From NCBI GenBank assembly GCA_012033205.1, contig JAAUSO010000063.1, positions 1-35,174 on the forward strand: a stretch of DNA of 35,174 nt. Reading direction: 5' to 3'. Source of the DNA: Richelia sp. SL_2_1 (GTDB lineage: Bacteria; Cyanobacteriota; Cyanobacteriia; Cyanobacteriales; Nostocaceae). The translations under genes were made by a program, and so were the position numbers. Below the pieces are notes generated by a model. The model made no database searches. It saw nothing but the letters and a program-made list of their open reading frames with translations, and was not told the origin of the DNA. Positions 25,266-32,736 of the stretch are shown in pieces (positions within the stretch are counted from its first letter, which is position 1; the number at the start of each line of letters is the position of its first letter).

Positions 25266-26282
25266 TTACTTAACAGCAGTTTCTAACATTTTTATTATCC
25301 CAGTATTTGCATCAATTTCTACTTGTATACCGATGGGAAGTGTAAATTTATCTTTAATATGACCAATCATTGAACCATACCATGCAGGAATGTTTAAAGG
25401 TCGAATATGTTCTTGTAATACTTGTATTAAAGTTAATGAAGGTTCATCTCCAGTGCTACATCTGGTACATTGTCCAAATACAAAACCGGCTAATTGATTG
25501 AGGATTCTGGCGTTTTTTAATTGAACTAACATTCTATCTACGCGGTAAACATCTTCGCCAATATCTTCTACAAATAAAATATTACCTTTCCATGTAGGTA
25601 AATAAGATGAACCCAACATTGAATTTATTACTGATAAATTACCGCCAATAAATTTACCTTTGGCTTTACCTGGTGTAATTATTTGGCGACGAAGTTGAGT
25701 AATTAAAGTATTATTCATTGTGACTAGTTCGCCATCGAATAAAATACTTTTTACATAATTAAAAGTAAAATTATTCCAAGTAGAAGTAGCTACTGCTCCA
25801 TGAAAAGTGACAAGTCCAGTCTGAGCAGTGATTGCTAATAATAAAGATGTAATATCGCTATATCCCATAATAATTTTAGGATTGGCGCGAATCAAATTAT
25901 AGTTAAGTAATGGTAAAATCCGATTGCCACCCCATCCACCACGCATAGCAATTATGGCTTTCACTGATTTATCAGCAAACATAGCATTAACATCACCAGC
26001 GCGATCGCGATCAATTCCTGCTAAGTAACCATAATTGTCTAAAATATGACTACCGAGCTTAATTTTTAAACCTAGTGCGCTAAATGTTTGTCTTGCTTGT
26101 TCAACGTCTTCGGAATCAATTATACCAGCAGGACTAATTAATCCTATTGTATCGCCTAATCTGAGACGCGGTGGCTTGATAATAGTATTGGCAGTCTGAG
26201 CTTGAACGGTAAATGATGGTATTTGGCTGGAAATAGCGGCTATTCCCATTGTTGTAATGAATTTTCGGCGATTGATATTCAT
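25266..26282 (-). CDS. Tat-exported LD-carboxypeptidase (peptidase S66)
   Basis: 338 residues. N-terminus MNINRRKFITTMGIAAIS is a twin-arginine signal with RRKF, cleaved near VQA, so the enzyme should be folded before export to the periplasm. The S66 core is complete: SPAG near 50-53, MRGGWGGNRILP, the nucleophile S142 in MGYSDIT, E239 in FVEDIGEDVYRVDR, and H308 in MIGHIKDKFTLPIG. The family removes the terminal D-amino acid from meso-diaminopimelate in muropeptides, or cleaves microcin C-like substrates (MccF). It is the first gene of a two-gene unit with the DapF-like protein. Most LD-carboxypeptidases of Gram-negatives are cytoplasmic, so export is notable. Confidence 0.92.
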   Translation of the reverse strand: MNINRRKFITTMGIAAISSQIPSFTVQAQTANTIIKPPRLRLGDTIGLISPAGIIDSEDVEQARQTFSALGLKIKLGSHILDNYGYLAGIDRDRAGDVNAMFADKSVKAIIAMRGGWGGNRILPLLNYNLIRANPKIIMGYSDITSLLLAITAQTGLVTFHGAVATSTWNNFTFNYVKSILFDGELVTMNNTLITQLRRQIITPGKAKGKFIGGNLSVINSMLGSSYLPTWKGNILFVEDIGEDVYRVDRMLVQLKNARILNQLAGFVFGQCTRCSTGDEPSLTLIQVLQEHIRPLNIPAWYGSMIGHIKDKFTLPIGIQVEIDANTGIIKMLETAVK

Positions 26283-26782
26283 GATGGGAATATACTATCA
26301 TTAACCCCCAAATTTCAAGCTTTACTTTAAATATGCACAATGAATTTGCAGACTCTACTACCCGTTTAAATTTTAAAATCTAAAATCTAAAATTCGATGA
26401 TAATGATATGGGGAGATATTTAGAGGAAGAATTTAAATAATCGCGATCGCAATCAAAAAAAGCACAAATGTTCGGGTTAGGAGTCATTTTTCCCAGTTGA
26501 TAATTTGGAAAACCCCATGGTAAAATTATTTACCCATATCCAATGCAAAAACGTTGAAGGCACAAGGTAAAAGTAGAAATTCTTCCCATTACTTTTACCT
26601 TTTGCCTTTTACTTTATAAAAGGTCAAAGGTTAGAGGTTAAAGGTCAAAGGTCAAAAGTCAAAGGTTCAAATACATAACCACTGTCAACTGTCAACTGTT
26701 TCCATCGGGGTACTTAAACCGCTACAGTACAAATGGAAAATTTGAAGAAATTTAATTAAATTTAAAATTATCAGGGATGATT
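26283..26782. other. Divergent intergenic region
   Basis: Must carry promoters for the carboxypeptidase operon (minus) and the Lin0512 gene (plus). Contains a HIP1 site near 26443 and the repeats at 26559-26699. No gene seen. Confidence 0.55.
26559..26699. repeat. Inverted repeat followed by heptamer tandem repeats
   Basis: Arms GGCACAAGGTAAAAGTA (26559-26575) and TACTTTTACCTTTTGCC (26590-26606) pair with one mismatch. GGTCAAA/GGTTAAA units then run to about 26669, and ACTGTCA units close the block. Confidence 0.7.
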
Positions 26783-27148
26783 ATGGTACGCAAGCGATTT
26801 ATCGTTGAAATGGGAATGGGTATAGATCAGCACGGACAGGAACCAACTGTTGCTGCTGCGAGAGCTGTCAGAAATGCGATCGCGAATAATGCTTTAATTG
26901 GAGTGTTTGAAGTTGCTGGTTTGAATGACCCAGATGAGATGATTGTAGAAGTGCAGATTGCTGTACCTTATCCCGAACAGGTGAAGCAAGAAGAGGTTTT
27001 AGCTGTATTGCCTTTTGGTCGTAAAAGTCTTACCGTTCAATCTGGGGGAATGATGGTTCAAGGAAGAGCAATTGAGGTTTTACAGGATAAAAATGACGAA
27101 ATGTTGATTGCTGTAGCTGCGGTTACAGTTTTGATTGATCAAGATTAG
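26783..27148 (+). CDS. Lin0512 family protein
   Basis: About 121 residues, soluble, of a family without known function. Family marks: KRFIVEMGMGIDQHGQEPTVAAARAVRNAI, then VEVQIAVPYPEQVKQEEVLAVLPFG, and AVAAVTVLID at the end. ATG 26777 and ATG 26783 are both in frame; AGGG at 26773-26776 lies six bases before 26783, so that start is preferred. The toxin-antitoxin pair follows 48 bases later but is probably independent. Confidence 0.85.
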   Translation: MVRKRFIVEMGMGIDQHGQEPTVAAARAVRNAIANNALIGVFEVAGLNDPDEMIVEVQIAVPYPEQVKQEEVLAVLPFGRKSLTVQSGGMMVQGRAIEVLQDKNDEMLIAVAAVTVLIDQD

Positions 27149-27196
27149 TTTTGTAACACCGTTAAAATTAACCGAGTTCCACAAGTAATTAAAATT

Positions 27197-27424
27197 ATGA
27201 TCACCCTTGACGAAGTATTGAAAACAGCTTTACAGCTACCCTACGAGCAACAAGAAATGCTGATTAAGATTTTGCAAAATCGTTACCATCAAAACCGTCG
27301 AGAAGAAATTGCTGCGGACGCTCAAAAAAGTTTGGCTGATTTCCATGCAGGTAATTTTCAACCTCAACTAGCTGAGAATGTAATCGCACAATTGCGAGAA
27401 TCTTTGGATGATACGGAAGCATGA
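27197..27424 (+). CDS. Putative antitoxin of a type II toxin-antitoxin pair
   Basis: 75 residues, helical and charged. The N-terminus MITLDEVLKTALQLPYEQQEMLIKIL resembles the prevent-host-death-like or addiction-module antitoxins common in cyanobacteria, with LPxEQQ at the end of the first helix. A Gln/Glu-rich C-terminus would cover the toxin. Its stop codon overlaps the toxin start in ATGA, as expected for coupled translation. The DNA-binding part is not clear. Confidence 0.75.
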   Translation: MITLDEVLKTALQLPYEQQEMLIKILQNRYHQNRREEIAADAQKSLADFHAGNFQPQLAENVIAQLRESLDDTEA

Positions 27425-27705
27425 TAAGGCTGGTTCTAACTCCTAAGTTTAAAAGAGCATTCGGTAAATTTGTCAAGCGTAACGCCAACCTTCAAGAACG
27501 TATTGAAAACACTTTGTTATTGATGGAAGCAGACATATTTGCTGCAAACCTGGGTACACATAAATTGAGTGGTAAACTTGATGGTCTTCAATCCTGCTCC
27601 TGTGGATACGACTGTCGTATTGTTTTCTCAATGGAGCAGGATGAGGACACAAATACTGAAGTTATTGTGTTACTAGATATTGGGACTCATGATGAGGTTT
27701 ATTAA
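27421..27705 (+). CDS. RelE/ParE-family toxin (YafQ/RelE-like)
   Basis: 94 residues with the RelE-type pattern: LVLTPKFKRAFGKFVKRN at the start, a long helix, LGTHKLSGKLDGLQSCSCGYDCRIVF and the closing IVLLDIGTHDEVY. Family members cut mRNA on the ribosome or inhibit gyrase (ParE). The H-D-x-V-Y ending favours the YafQ/RelE mRNA-cutting branch. It overlaps the antitoxin gene by four bases. It looks intact, so the antitoxin is probably active as well. Confidence 0.85.
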   Translation: MIRLVLTPKFKRAFGKFVKRNANLQERIENTLLLMEADIFAANLGTHKLSGKLDGLQSCSCGYDCRIVFSMEQDEDTNTEVIVLLDIGTHDEVY

Positions 27706-27778
27706 AATTCTGATGTTGCTGCCATTTTATTAAAGAGATTTTTATTGGTTTTTCAACAACAGACTTCACAACCAATTA

Positions 27779-29326
27779 TCAAGAAAACTTATGCAAAAAT
27801 CCCAAAAGCTTCTTGGTTCCATCTGTCAATTTAGTCCGTTTATATGCATCCGCAGCTTTTTTAATTCCTTCTGCTTGAGTCGGATAAGGATGAATTACAC
27901 TGCTTAATTTATTCATGCCAATTCCATTAACAATTGCGGTTGTGACTTCGGAAATCGTTTCACCAGCATGGGGAGATACTATTGTTGCACCAAGGATTTT
28001 ATCGGTACCTTCTTTGAGGTGAACTTTAACAAAACCTGCGGTTTCTCCGTCGGTAATGGCTCTATCGACATCTTCGTAGTCTATTTTAATAGTATTTACG
28101 GACAAACCTTTTTCTTGTGCTTCGCTTTCGTACATCCCTACATGAGCAATTTCTGGGTCGGTAAATGTTACCCAAGGTACAACTAAATCGCTGAGTTTTT
28201 TACGTCCCAAACCAAAGGGAGTAAATAAAGCATTTTGAATGACAATCCGCGCTGTTGCATCTGCCATATGGGTGAATTTTTGACTTAAACAGATGTCACC
28301 TGCGGCAAAAATTTTCGGATTTGTAGTTTGTAAATGGTCATTTACTTTTACACCTTTACTGTCGTATTCCACACCAACAGTTTCTAAATTCAAACCTTCC
28401 ACATTCGGGGTTCTTCCCGCACCTACTAAAATTTCATCTACGATAATAAAATCTTGTTTACCGTTGCTAGTATAGTGAATTTTTTTGCCCTCAGATGTAC
28501 TTTCCACACGCTGTATTTGGGAACTTAAAACTAAATCGATTTGTTCATGTTGAAATACTTTTTGAACGATGGATGCAGCGTCACTATCTTCTTTATTTAA
28601 AATATGCGAACCGCGATGTAAAATTGTGACTTCGCTACCAAAACGGTTGAAAGCTTGAGCTAATTCACAACCGATGGGGCCACCACCAATTATTGCTAAA
28701 CGTCGTGGTAATTGAGTCAGGGAAAATACGGTTTCATTAGTTAAATATCCGGCTTCTTTCATCCCAGGAATATCGGGATGTGTGGCTCTCGCTCCGGTAG
28801 CAATTACAGCTTTTTTAAACCTAAGAGTTTTACCCGCAACTTCAATAGTATTACTGCTGGTAAAACTTGCCGCACCCAAAAATATATCCATTCCAAATTC
28901 ATTTGTAAAACGATCAACCGCATCAACATGGCTGATTTGCGCTCTTAATCGTCGCATCCGTTCCATAACTGCGGGAAAATCCACTTCTACTTCTTGGGGA
29001 ACATGAATTCCGTACTCTTTAGCATTCCAAATTTCACCCACCACACGAGCAGAACGAATCAAGCATTTAGAAGGTACACAACCCACATTAGTACAATCTC
29101 CTCCCATGAGATGCTTTTCAATCAATGCAACTTTTAAACCCACACCCAAACCAGCAGCACCAGCAGAAGTTACTAAACCAGCAGCACCAGCGCCAATCGC
29201 AATCAAATCATAACAATCGGCTGGTTCAGGATTTTTCCAATCATTAGGATGTAAGTTCGCAATCAATTTTTGATTGTACTCATCCATGGGGGGAACAATT
29301 ACTCTTTCAAAGGCTGAATTTGACAT
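27779..29326 (-). CDS. MerA-like FAD/NAD(P) disulfide oxidoreductase
   Basis: 515 residues of the pyridine nucleotide-disulfide oxidoreductase family. FAD loop IGAGAAGLVTS, redox-active disulfide C78/C83 in GGDCTNVGCVPSK, NAD(P) loop IIGGGPIGCELAQ, second FAD segment IFAAGDI, and the dimer-interface HPYPTQAEG with the catalytic His-Glu pattern. An N-terminal metal-binding domain and the C-terminal vicinal cysteines of true mercuric reductase are both absent, so mercury reduction is unlikely; an unknown disulfide or quinone substrate is more plausible. The extended N-terminus (about 38 residues) is usual for cyanobacterial versions. The genes upstream on the same strand encode VTT membrane proteins, an arrangement often seen with this subfamily. 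Confidence 0.9.
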   Translation of the reverse strand: MSNSAFERVIVPPMDEYNQKLIANLHPNDWKNPEPADCYDLIAIGAGAAGLVTSAGAAGLGVGLKVALIEKHLMGGDCTNVGCVPSKCLIRSARVVGEIWNAKEYGIHVPQEVEVDFPAVMERMRRLRAQISHVDAVDRFTNEFGMDIFLGAASFTSSNTIEVAGKTLRFKKAVIATGARATHPDIPGMKEAGYLTNETVFSLTQLPRRLAIIGGGPIGCELAQAFNRFGSEVTILHRGSHILNKEDSDAASIVQKVFQHEQIDLVLSSQIQRVESTSEGKKIHYTSNGKQDFIIVDEILVGAGRTPNVEGLNLETVGVEYDSKGVKVNDHLQTTNPKIFAAGDICLSQKFTHMADATARIVIQNALFTPFGLGRKKLSDLVVPWVTFTDPEIAHVGMYESEAQEKGLSVNTIKIDYEDVDRAITDGETAGFVKVHLKEGTDKILGATIVSPHAGETISEVTTAIVNGIGMNKLSSVIHPYPTQAEGIKKAADAYKRTKLTDGTKKLLGFLHKFS

Positions 29327-29331
29327 AATTA

Positions 29332-29436
29332 TTAGTTAGTTGATAGTAGTTAGTTGATGGTTGTTGGTTGATGGTTGTTAGTAACTCTTAACTCCTTACT
29401 TTTAACTCCTAACTCTTAACTCCTAACTCCTAACTG
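29332..29436. repeat. Heptamer tandem repeats
   Basis: TTGATAG/TTGATGG units followed by AACTCCT/AACTCTT units fill the gap between the reductase gene and the VTT gene upstream of it. Confidence 0.8.
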
Positions 29437-29437
29437 T

Positions 29438-30175
29438 TTACTGTTCATCGATATTTGTTGATTCATTTAAAGCTTTTCTCGCAACTTTGGTTACGTAAAG
29501 AGTTACAGCAACTGTAGCAATGAAACCAATAATCCGAATTGTCCAAACAACGGTAGGATTACTTGGTTGTTCTCCGGTTCCAATTGTGGCAATATTACCA
29601 GCTAAAGAACCCAAATATACATACATAATTGTTCCGGGAAGAATGCCGATAGTTCCTAATATATAATCTTTTAAAGAAACTCCGGTAACACCATAGGCAT
29701 AGTTTAATAAATTAAATGGAAACACCGGAGAAAGTCTAGTTAATAAAACAATTTTTAAACCTTCTCTACCTACGGCGTTATCAACTGCGGCAAACTTTTT
29801 GTTTCCAGAAATTTTCTTTGCAACCCAATTTCGAGCTAAATAACGTCCTACTAAAAAAGCTGCTATGGCTCCAATTGTGGCACCAATAAAAACGTATACG
29901 GAACCCAAAAAGACATCAAAAACTACCCCCGCACCTAAAGTTAAAATAGAACCTGGTAGAAAAGCAACAGTAGCGACAATGTAAAGGATAATGAAAGCAA
30001 TTCCACCTACAGCACCTTGATTATTAATCCATTCCAAAGCATTTTTGAGCCATTCTTGAGGATTAAAGCCTGATGTATTTGTACTTTCTTGAGCTAAAGC
30101 TGGATGTACATTTAACAGAATTATTAAGCTAAATGTAATCACAGTAAATAGACTAAATCTGTAAAGTTTATTCAT
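29438..30175 (-). CDS. TVP38/TMEM64 family (VTT domain) membrane protein, copy 1
   Basis: 245 residues. The N-terminus is a signal peptide or signal anchor ending near ALAQ. The VTT domain (SNARE-associated/DedA-related) spans about 60-215: YIVATVAFLPGSILTLGAGVVF, FLVGRYLARNWVAKKI, LLTRLSPVFPFNLLNYAYGVTGV and DYILGTIGILPGTIMYVYLGSL, with several helices and the re-entrant loops typical of the fold. Relatives act in lipid scrambling or undecaprenyl-phosphate/small-solute transport; the substrate here is unknown. A close paralogue lies directly upstream, so this is a tandem duplication. Confidence 0.88.
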   Translation of the reverse strand: MNKLYRFSLFTVITFSLIILLNVHPALAQESTNTSGFNPQEWLKNALEWINNQGAVGGIAFIILYIVATVAFLPGSILTLGAGVVFDVFLGSVYVFIGATIGAIAAFLVGRYLARNWVAKKISGNKKFAAVDNAVGREGLKIVLLTRLSPVFPFNLLNYAYGVTGVSLKDYILGTIGILPGTIMYVYLGSLAGNIATIGTGEQPSNPTVVWTIRIIGFIATVAVTLYVTKVARKALNESTNIDEQ

Positions 30176-30183
30176 GTTTTTCG

Positions 30184-30312
30184 TTAGTTGACAGTTGACA
30201 GTTGATAGTTGTTAGTTGACCTCTAACCTTTAACCTTTAACCTTTAACCTTTAACCTCTAACCTTTAACCTTTAACCTTTAACCTCTAACCTTTAACCTC
30301 TAACCTTTAACC
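30184..30312. repeat. Heptamer tandem repeats between the VTT paralogues
   Basis: TTGACAG units change to long runs of CTTTAAC/CTCTAAC that end on the base before the stop codon of the upstream paralogue. Confidence 0.9.
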
Positions 30313-30885
30313 TCAAATACTCGTACTTTCTTTTAAAGCTTTTTTAGCAACTTTAGCAATATAAATAGTTACAAAAATTGTCGCGATTAATCCAATTCCT
30401 TGTAATAACATCTGAGCAAATTGTGCTTCTGGACTTTTTGGAATTGATGAATTTGTTATTGCAATATTACCGATTAACGAACCCATGTAAACATACATTA
30501 TAGTTCCGGGAATCATACCAATGGAACCTAAAATATAATCTTTTAAAGATACCTGAGTAACTCCAAAAGCATAGTTTAATAAATTGAAGGGAAAAATTGG
30601 TGATAAACGAGTTAAAAATACAATTTTAAATCCATTTTTGGCAACTGCTTTATCTATAGCTTGAAATTTAGGATTTTTACCTATTTGTTGACATACCCAA
30701 TCACGAGATATATAACGTCCCACTAAAAAGGCAAATGTTGCACCGATAATTGCAGCAATCAATACATATAAAGAACCCCAATATAACCCAAACAAACAAC
30801 CTCCTTTTAACGTTAATAAAGAACCTGGAATAAATAATAATGTGGCAACATTGTAAATAATTATAAATGCGATCGACCCCACCAA
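30313..30885 (-). CDS. TVP38/TMEM64 (VTT) membrane protein, copy 2, main part (frame-shifted)
   Basis: 190 residues covering the whole VTT core and parallel to copy 1 throughout: YNVATLLFIPGSLLTLKGG, FLVGRYISRDWVCQQI, LTRLSPIFPFNLLNYAFGVTQV and GTIMYVYMGSL. The apparent TTG start lies inside the protein. The missing N-terminal helix is encoded at 30861-31019 in the +1 frame relative to this one, and one extra G in GGTTGGTGGGG near 30890 would join them (SLGWVGSIAF). The repaired protein would be about 235 residues, close to copy 1. Whether the gene is broken or the sequence is wrong cannot be told. Confidence 0.82.
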   Translation of the reverse strand: MVGSIAFIIIYNVATLLFIPGSLLTLKGGCLFGLYWGSLYVLIAAIIGATFAFLVGRYISRDWVCQQIGKNPKFQAIDKAVAKNGFKIVFLTRLSPIFPFNLLNYAFGVTQVSLKDYILGSIGMIPGTIMYVYMGSLIGNIAITNSSIPKSPEAQFAQMLLQGIGLIATIFVTIYIAKVAKKALKESTSI

Positions 30886-31019
30886 CCAAGACTATCTACC
30901 CATAATAAAGATTTAGTTAAAAGTCCCTGTAAATTAAAATATTTAGCTGAAATAATCAGAATGGCAATTAAGCAAGCTATCAATATCGGTTTAAGAAAGC
31001 GTTTATACTGGTGTTTCAT
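30861..31019 (-). pseudogene. N-terminal piece of VTT copy 2, out of frame
   Basis: ATG at 31019 opens a 52-residue frame: basic MKHQYKRFLKP, a membrane helix ILIACLIAILII, then LLWVDSLGWWG, before running out of frame to TAA. The order membrane helix, short linker, VTT core is as in copy 1. Confidence 0.65.
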
Positions 31020-31025
31020 AGTTTA

Positions 31026-31108
31026 TTAAAGGTCAAAGGTTAAAGGTTAAAGGTTAAAGGTTAAAGGTTAAAGGTTAAAGGTTAAAGGTTAACTGTCAAC
31101 TAACTCCT
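31026..31108. repeat. Heptamer tandem repeats (GGTTAAA)
   Basis: About nine GGTTAAA units closed by AACTGTCAACTAACTCC, between VTT copy 2 and the glycosyltransferase gene. Confidence 0.9.
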
Positions 31109-31136
31109 AAATTAAATCACTAAGATGAGAACCAGC

Positions 31137-31901
31137 TTAATGCTTAATTAATTTTTCCCCACGATACCAACTACGAATTATTTGGGGTGAAACTCCTAGA
31201 AAATAAGCAATAATTACAATTTGATTGATTAATGTTGTTTGCCAAACTCCTTTTTTCAACCAACGACGCGGTGAAGTAATAACTGGTACTGGAATCAAAG
31301 TAATTTTACCCAATCTTTTTAAATGGCGTACCAGTTCAAAGTCTTCCATAATGGGTAATTCTGGAAAACCACCAATATCATTAAATATTTTCTTCGTTAT
31401 AAAAATACCTTGGTCTCCATAAGGCATTTGTAACCATTTGGAACGACATTTTACGCCCCATTCCACCAATCGTAAACCTGTTTGTGGTGCATTTATTCGT
31501 AAAGAAAAAGCTCCTGCTACAATTTTTGCTTGTTGTAATCCGATACGAATCATCGCATCAAAATTAGCAGGTAAAAGAGTATCAGCATGAAGAAATAATA
31601 AAATATCTCCAGTTGCATTTATCGCACCCGCATTCATTTGACAAGCACGATTTTGATAACCTGTAATAACTTTCACACCCAACGATTCTACGATATCGAC
31701 TGTATTATCCTGAGAACCACCATCCACTACAATAACTTCTATATTCGTACTTTTTTGAGTACTAGCTAAAGTAGCTTTAATATTTTTCGATTCGTTAAGA
31801 GTAGGAATAATAATTGAAATTTTCGCTGTTGCAATACTTTGATTGATGTTTTCTGAAACTAGGATTTTTGCTTTTTCAAGTGTATTTTTTTTATAAGTCA
31901 T
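31137..31901 (-). CDS. Family 2 glycosyltransferase, TIGR04283-like
   Basis: About 254 residues from ATG 31901. The frame is open to 32051, but the first 50 codons derive from a repeat element (31956-32018), so the later ATG is chosen. GT-A core: ISIIIPTLNESKNIKATL, EVIVVDGGSQDNTVDI, a substrate loop with RACQMNAGA, and the metal-binding LLFLHADTLLP. The acceptor part has YGDQGIFITKKIFNDIGGFPE and IMEDFELVRHLKRLG, followed by a C-terminal hydrophobic segment. These are the marks of the transferase-2, rSAM/selenodomain-associated group (TIGR04283), whose substrate is unknown. It shares strand and neighbourhood with the VTT and MerA-like genes. Confidence 0.85.
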   Translation of the reverse strand: MTYKKNTLEKAKILVSENINQSIATAKISIIIPTLNESKNIKATLASTQKSTNIEVIVVDGGSQDNTVDIVESLGVKVITGYQNRACQMNAGAINATGDILLFLHADTLLPANFDAMIRIGLQQAKIVAGAFSLRINAPQTGLRLVEWGVKCRSKWLQMPYGDQGIFITKKIFNDIGGFPELPIMEDFELVRHLKRLGKITLIPVPVITSPRRWLKKGVWQTTLINQIVIIAYFLGVSPQIIRSWYRGEKLIKH

Positions 31902-31955
31902 ATGAACAATATTAATCAATAAACGAGAGCATCCCTGCGGGTGTAAATTTGTTTT

Positions 31956-32018
31956 TTTGTAGTGCAGGCTTCTAGCCCGCTTTTTATACATTAGGGAGCA
32001 AGATGCTCCCACTACAAA
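31956..32018. repeat. 63-bp element with terminal inverted repeats and two inner hairpins
   Basis: Ends TTTGTAGTG and CACTACAAA are exact inverted repeats. Inside are GCAGGC-TTCTA-GCCCGC and GGGAGC-AAGAT-GCTCCC. Outside it, GAGCATCC (31926-31933) and GGATGCTC (32039-32046) form another inverted pair. It lies between the glycosyltransferase start and its upstream neighbour and may affect its leader. Confidence 0.7.
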
Positions 32019-32096
32019 TTCTATTTTTGCCTTCATTAGGATGCTCCTCAATAAGCTGTCAATATAAGCCTATACTTAGATAATGTCAAAAAATCT

Positions 32097-32558
32097 TTAC
32101 TTGCTTATTTTTAACCAAAATGCTGCGGTTATTCCCCAAACAAAGTTAAAAATTATTACAAATATTGGTGTCAGACTTCCTAATTCAATACCAAAAATTC
32201 CTTTTTTAGCTTGTAAAGGAAATACCATCAATAATTGAACCAGAGTTGGTATCAAACTTAATAAAATACCTTTTAAAACATATTTGTTTCGGTAAAAAGG
32301 TATTAGAAATAAGAATCCCCAAATTCCACCCCAAACAATTCGAGGATATAGCCAAAATGCAGTTAAAGTTGGCGCGATTTGGACATTAAATAATGATGTT
32401 ATTCCGACAAAACCAAATAGCCAAACTGTAATTGAGTTTAAAAGTCCACCAAGACATCCAGATGCAAAAACAAGGCTGATATTCCTAGTAAAACTAGCAA
32501 TATCTTGCTTTTGTTCTGGAGATGAGATTGTATTACTTTTCATTGTTTTGTTATACAT
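32097..32558 (-). CDS. Hypothetical membrane protein with about four helices
   Basis: 153 residues (147 if it starts at the ATG six codons in). Hydrophobic segments: ISLVFASGCLGGLLNSITVWLFGF, IVWGGIWGFLFLIPF, LLSLIPTLVQLLMVF and IFVIIFNFVWGITAAFWL. A short hydrophilic N-terminus precedes them. No family recognised. It shares strand with the glycosyltransferase cluster but is separated from it by the repeat element region. Confidence 0.75.
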   Translation of the reverse strand: MYNKTMKSNTISSPEQKQDIASFTRNISLVFASGCLGGLLNSITVWLFGFVGITSLFNVQIAPTLTAFWLYPRIVWGGIWGFLFLIPFYRNKYVLKGILLSLIPTLVQLLMVFPLQAKKGIFGIELGSLTPIFVIIFNFVWGITAAFWLKISK

Positions 32559-32736
32559 ATTGAAAAATAACCCAGCAAATTCATTATGAATTATAAAGAT
32601 TAAAAAATTATGAGTGCAATATTAAAAATCTATGAGTTAGTAAAAGCTGTTTTATAAATTAAACTAAATTAATTTTCATTTTTATATAAAAACTCTGCCT
32701 TTTATAGGTTAAAGAAACAAGAACAAATTCAAAGCA

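Noticed and set aside
27779-29326. Function as mercuric reductase
   Set aside because: The N-terminal metal-binding domain and the C-terminal cysteine pair that deliver mercury are absent; only the general disulfide reductase site is present.
31902-32051. N-terminal 50-residue extension of the glycosyltransferase
   Set aside because: It is encoded by the 63-bp repeat element and its flanks and has no relation to the family; ATG 31901 is the better start.
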